From: Oscillospiraceae bacterium
GTDB taxonomy: Bacteria > Bacillota > Clostridia > Oscillospirales > Acutalibacteraceae
Reading direction: 5' to 3'
Length of the DNA: 20,638 nt
Assembly: GCA_009779455.1 (NCBI GenBank)
Contig: WREG01000005.1
Location: forward strand, 1 to 20,638
Of the stretch, positions 18,616-20,638 are shown in pieces. A program made the translations under genes and the position numbers. The notes under the pieces are model-generated. The model searched no databases, had not been told where the DNA came from, and saw only the letters and a program-made list of their open reading frames with translations. Numbering within the stretch: position 1 is the first letter of the stretch; each line of letters begins with the position of its first letter.

Positions 18616-20638
18616 CTACTTCGTTACAGCGAAATATATCGTATCGCTGTTATAATATCGATCAATTCCCAAAACTAATCCCCAGTTCATTGTATCTGGA
18701 TTTACCGCCCCTAAGTCTTTTGAATCTTTATCCCCTGCTTTTTCCGCCCATCTTCCATTATTTAATTGAACAATAAAATGATAACCATGCGTCTTTTCTA
18801 CAAGTAAATTATGGCTACCAACCCGCATCGCAACTTTATACTCGTCCGGTCTTAGCCATGAATCTTTAGAATCTAATCGTGTACATCTTTTTTTCCCTCC
18901 ATTTACGCTATTGAGACTTTCTATTTTTGTTTTTGTTTTACCGAATACAGTTTCAACACTTTCTCCGTAATTCATTATTAACTCTGGACTATACGTCATT
19001 TCCAGCACATATCCAAAACACCTTAGCGTATCATCTTTTTTACCTTTAACATCACGAAATCCCGATGAGGCTCCACCATATTGCGTAGCTTTTTCAAACA
19101 CCCAATTCTGAACACTCGCGCCGGTATATGTTACAATCACCGCATCGTCCTTATTTGAAGCTGTGCCGCCGCGTACAGCCAATACCCTTGTCCCTGAATT
19201 CTCGGGCATTAATCTGTAAATCCCGTTTGAGCTTTTTATTACACGCCAAAACTGTGCGGGCGTGCAGTTATCCGTGTAAACCTGTACGGCCTGATTTTGC
19301 AGATCAGCCCCGCCCGAAACGTCAAGCCTCAGGCTAGAGTTTGTTCCGGGTTTAAGCGAATAAACGCCGTTGCCAGCATTGGTGACCGTCCATTGCTGCG
19401 CCTTGCTGCCGTTAAACGGATATTGCCAGACTTTTGTCCCACTTGCGGAACTTCCGCTGTAAACGTCAAGGTATCGCCCGGTACTCTGATTTTTTATAAA
19501 GTATGTGCCATTTGCAATATGCGCCGATTCATTATATGTAATGGTAAGATACGGATGGGTATATGACGAGCCGGAATCGCAGGAATAAAAGCTGGTGTAC
19601 ACAGGAAGGTCTTTTCCCTCGTTCGTATACCGGATCATAAAGCCGTAATTCGGCGCTGCGCCGGAATACCACTCCCTGACCCGCGCGGTAACGTTCGCGC
19701 CTGTAAAATTAACGCTATACGTAATGGCGGACATCCCTACCTTATCAATCAAAAGGCTAAAAGATGTCGGCTGGTTAGCCCATGTCAACGTGCTTTCCGT
19801 CCAATTGCCGTTAAGGCCGCTGTTGACGCCGTACAAGGAGAATACCCTGCCTGTTGACCCGTTGGGGCTTTGAATTTTAAAAGTTGCGTTATTTATTACA
19901 GCGCCGCTTGGAAGCGCCGGCAATGTAATGATGCGCCAATAACTCTTGTGTATTTTATAGGTCGAGGACACGCTTTTTATGCCGATATGTAAATATTGCC
20001 CAAACCACCCCGTGTTCCCCCCGCCTTCATAAACATATGTATCATGTGCGTTCGCTGTATTAGTGGGTGATGTGACAACAGGGTCTATGACGATCGGGTA
20101 TACCCTCTCATCTGAATTTAACCACTCTGCGTCGGGCGTAAATATGATCCGGTACCCGTCTTCCGTTTCATCAATTTCAATGACAATATCGTATGAGGTA
20201 TCGTATTCCGCGTCGTACATATAAGGCGTTTGAAGAATAAACACCGTTTCGCCGTCTTCATCCGTAAAATTGACGCTGTTGTTTTCATCCATTACCGGGG
20301 TCAAGCCGCCCATGCTGATATCCATAGAATAGCCCGCAAAATCACATGGGGCATTTAAAATAACATCCTCTTTCAGCTTCCCGGGGCTTAACGTGTACCT
20401 CGCGTCCGCGCCGTCGCCCAAAATATCGTTATAGGCAAGGCCTGAGCCTGCCTTCCCGGCGACAATTTTGCGCTCGTTTTCAGGGAGGGCTTCCAAATCC
20501 TCAGGCTCTTTTATTACCGCGTTCTTGTTCAATCCCGCGTCCGTAAAAACTCTTTCAAGTTCGGCCTCGGTATCGGTAACCGGGTCGGTCTGCCCGTCCC
20601 CGCCGTCAGGCGTTTGCGAATCTTCTTCATCCAAAAAT
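18616..20638 (-). CDS. Large secreted-type protein: DNRLRE-like, ricin-lectin, papain-like tip candidate (N-terminus missing)
   Basis: At least 673 residues, open to the window edge. Numbering from the first visible TTG codon: 1-60 acidic; 140-190 the YDIVIEIDETEDGYRIIFTP and RVYPIVIDP region common in Clostridia Rhs/RICIN proteins; 197-367 a DNRLRE-like module (LPALPSGAVINNATFKI, WTESTLTWANQPTSF); 374-515 a ricin B-type lectin with repeats AQQW, AQFW and VQNW; 530-672 a tip I cannot assign surely. The tip has Cys539 in RCFGYVLEM and His616/His619 in THGYHFIVQLNNGRWAEKAG, a Cys...His order as in papain-like peptidases. Likely a wall-bound or secreted carbohydrate-binding effector. The tip is more AT-rich than the rest. 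The following paralogous lipoproteins are possible immunity genes. Confidence 0.75.
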   Translation of the reverse strand, partial: FLDEEDSQTPDGGDGQTDPVTDTEAELERVFTDAGLNKNAVIKEPEDLEALPENERKIVAGKAGSGLAYNDILGDGADARYTLSPGKLKEDVILNAPCDFAGYSMDISMGGLTPVMDENNSVNFTDEDGETVFILQTPYMYDAEYDTSYDIVIEIDETEDGYRIIFTPDAEWLNSDERVYPIVIDPVVTSPTNTANAHDTYVYEGGGNTGWFGQYLHIGIKSVSSTYKIHKSYWRIITLPALPSGAVINNATFKIQSPNGSTGRVFSLYGVNSGLNGNWTESTLTWANQPTSFSLLIDKVGMSAITYSVNFTGANVTARVREWYSGAAPNYGFMIRYTNEGKDLPVYTSFYSCDSGSSYTHPYLTITYNESAHIANGTYFIKNQSTGRYLDVYSGSSASGTKVWQYPFNGSKAQQWTVTNAGNGVYSLKPGTNSSLRLDVSGGADLQNQAVQVYTDNCTPAQFWRVIKSSNGIYRLMPENSGTRVLAVRGGTASNKDDAVIVTYTGASVQNWVFEKATQYGGASSGFRDVKGKKDDTLRCFGYVLEMTYSPELIMNYGESVETVFGKTKTKIESLNSVNGGKKRCTRLDSKDSWLRPDEYKVAMRVGSHNLLVEKTHGYHFIVQLNNGRWAEKAGDKDSKDLGAVNPDTMNWGLVLGIDRYYNSDTIYFAVTK

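Overview
The window looks like a chromosomal stretch from a mid-GC, Gram-positive, anaerobe-type Firmicute (class Clostridia, possibly an Oscillospirales-like gut lineage; the lineage is inference only). The clues are strong GGAGG-type ribosome binding sites, TTGACA/TATAAT promoters, a GPH-type sugar symporter, a DegV protein, a Clostridia-style M23 peptidase, an OmpR/histidine kinase pair, and lipoprotein signals without outer-membrane features. No tRNA, rRNA, CRISPR array, integrase or transposase gene was seen.

Left part (1-6170): the tail of an unidentified gene is followed by two tandem genes for tiny acidic amphipathic peptides with their own promoter and terminator. Next come two leftward genes, a phage-type S24 (CI/LexA-like) repressor and an Abi-alpha (DUF4393) protein. 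A rightward cassette then runs from a small helix-turn-helix-like regulator through a BppU-like baseplate protein, two small phage-like proteins and two GC-rich Ig-like fibre proteins to an M15 peptidoglycan peptidase. It reads as the distal-tail and lysin end of a phage without capsid, sheath, portal, terminase or holin.

Middle part (6209-15945): leftward genes for a GPH symporter, an M23 peptidase, RtcB RNA ligase, a DegV protein and an OmpR-type response regulator/histidine kinase pair. Between the symporter and the M23 gene lies a rightward two-gene module: a DUF4417 protein carrying a C-terminal AHH-type nuclease domain, followed by an Imm11/DUF1629-like immunity protein. rtcB is preceded by a 21-codon open frame and a strong intrinsic terminator, an arrangement like an attenuator. 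The M23 gene has a nested hairpin in its 5' leader that includes its ribosome binding site.

Right part (15946-20638): a leftward operon starts with a large secreted-type protein (DNRLRE-like domain, ricin-type lectin domain, and an unfamiliar C-terminal tip that may be a papain-like enzyme; N-terminus outside the window). It continues with three tandem paralogous small lipoprotein or secreted proteins that could be its immunity proteins. The third is cut off next to a REP/MITE-like inverted repeat related to a palindrome in the phage-like cassette.

The most promising candidates for undescribed biology are the DUF4417-AHH/immunity pair, the lectin effector with its paralog array, the twin micropeptides, the orphan fibre-lysin cassette, and the possible leader-peptide attenuator of rtcB.
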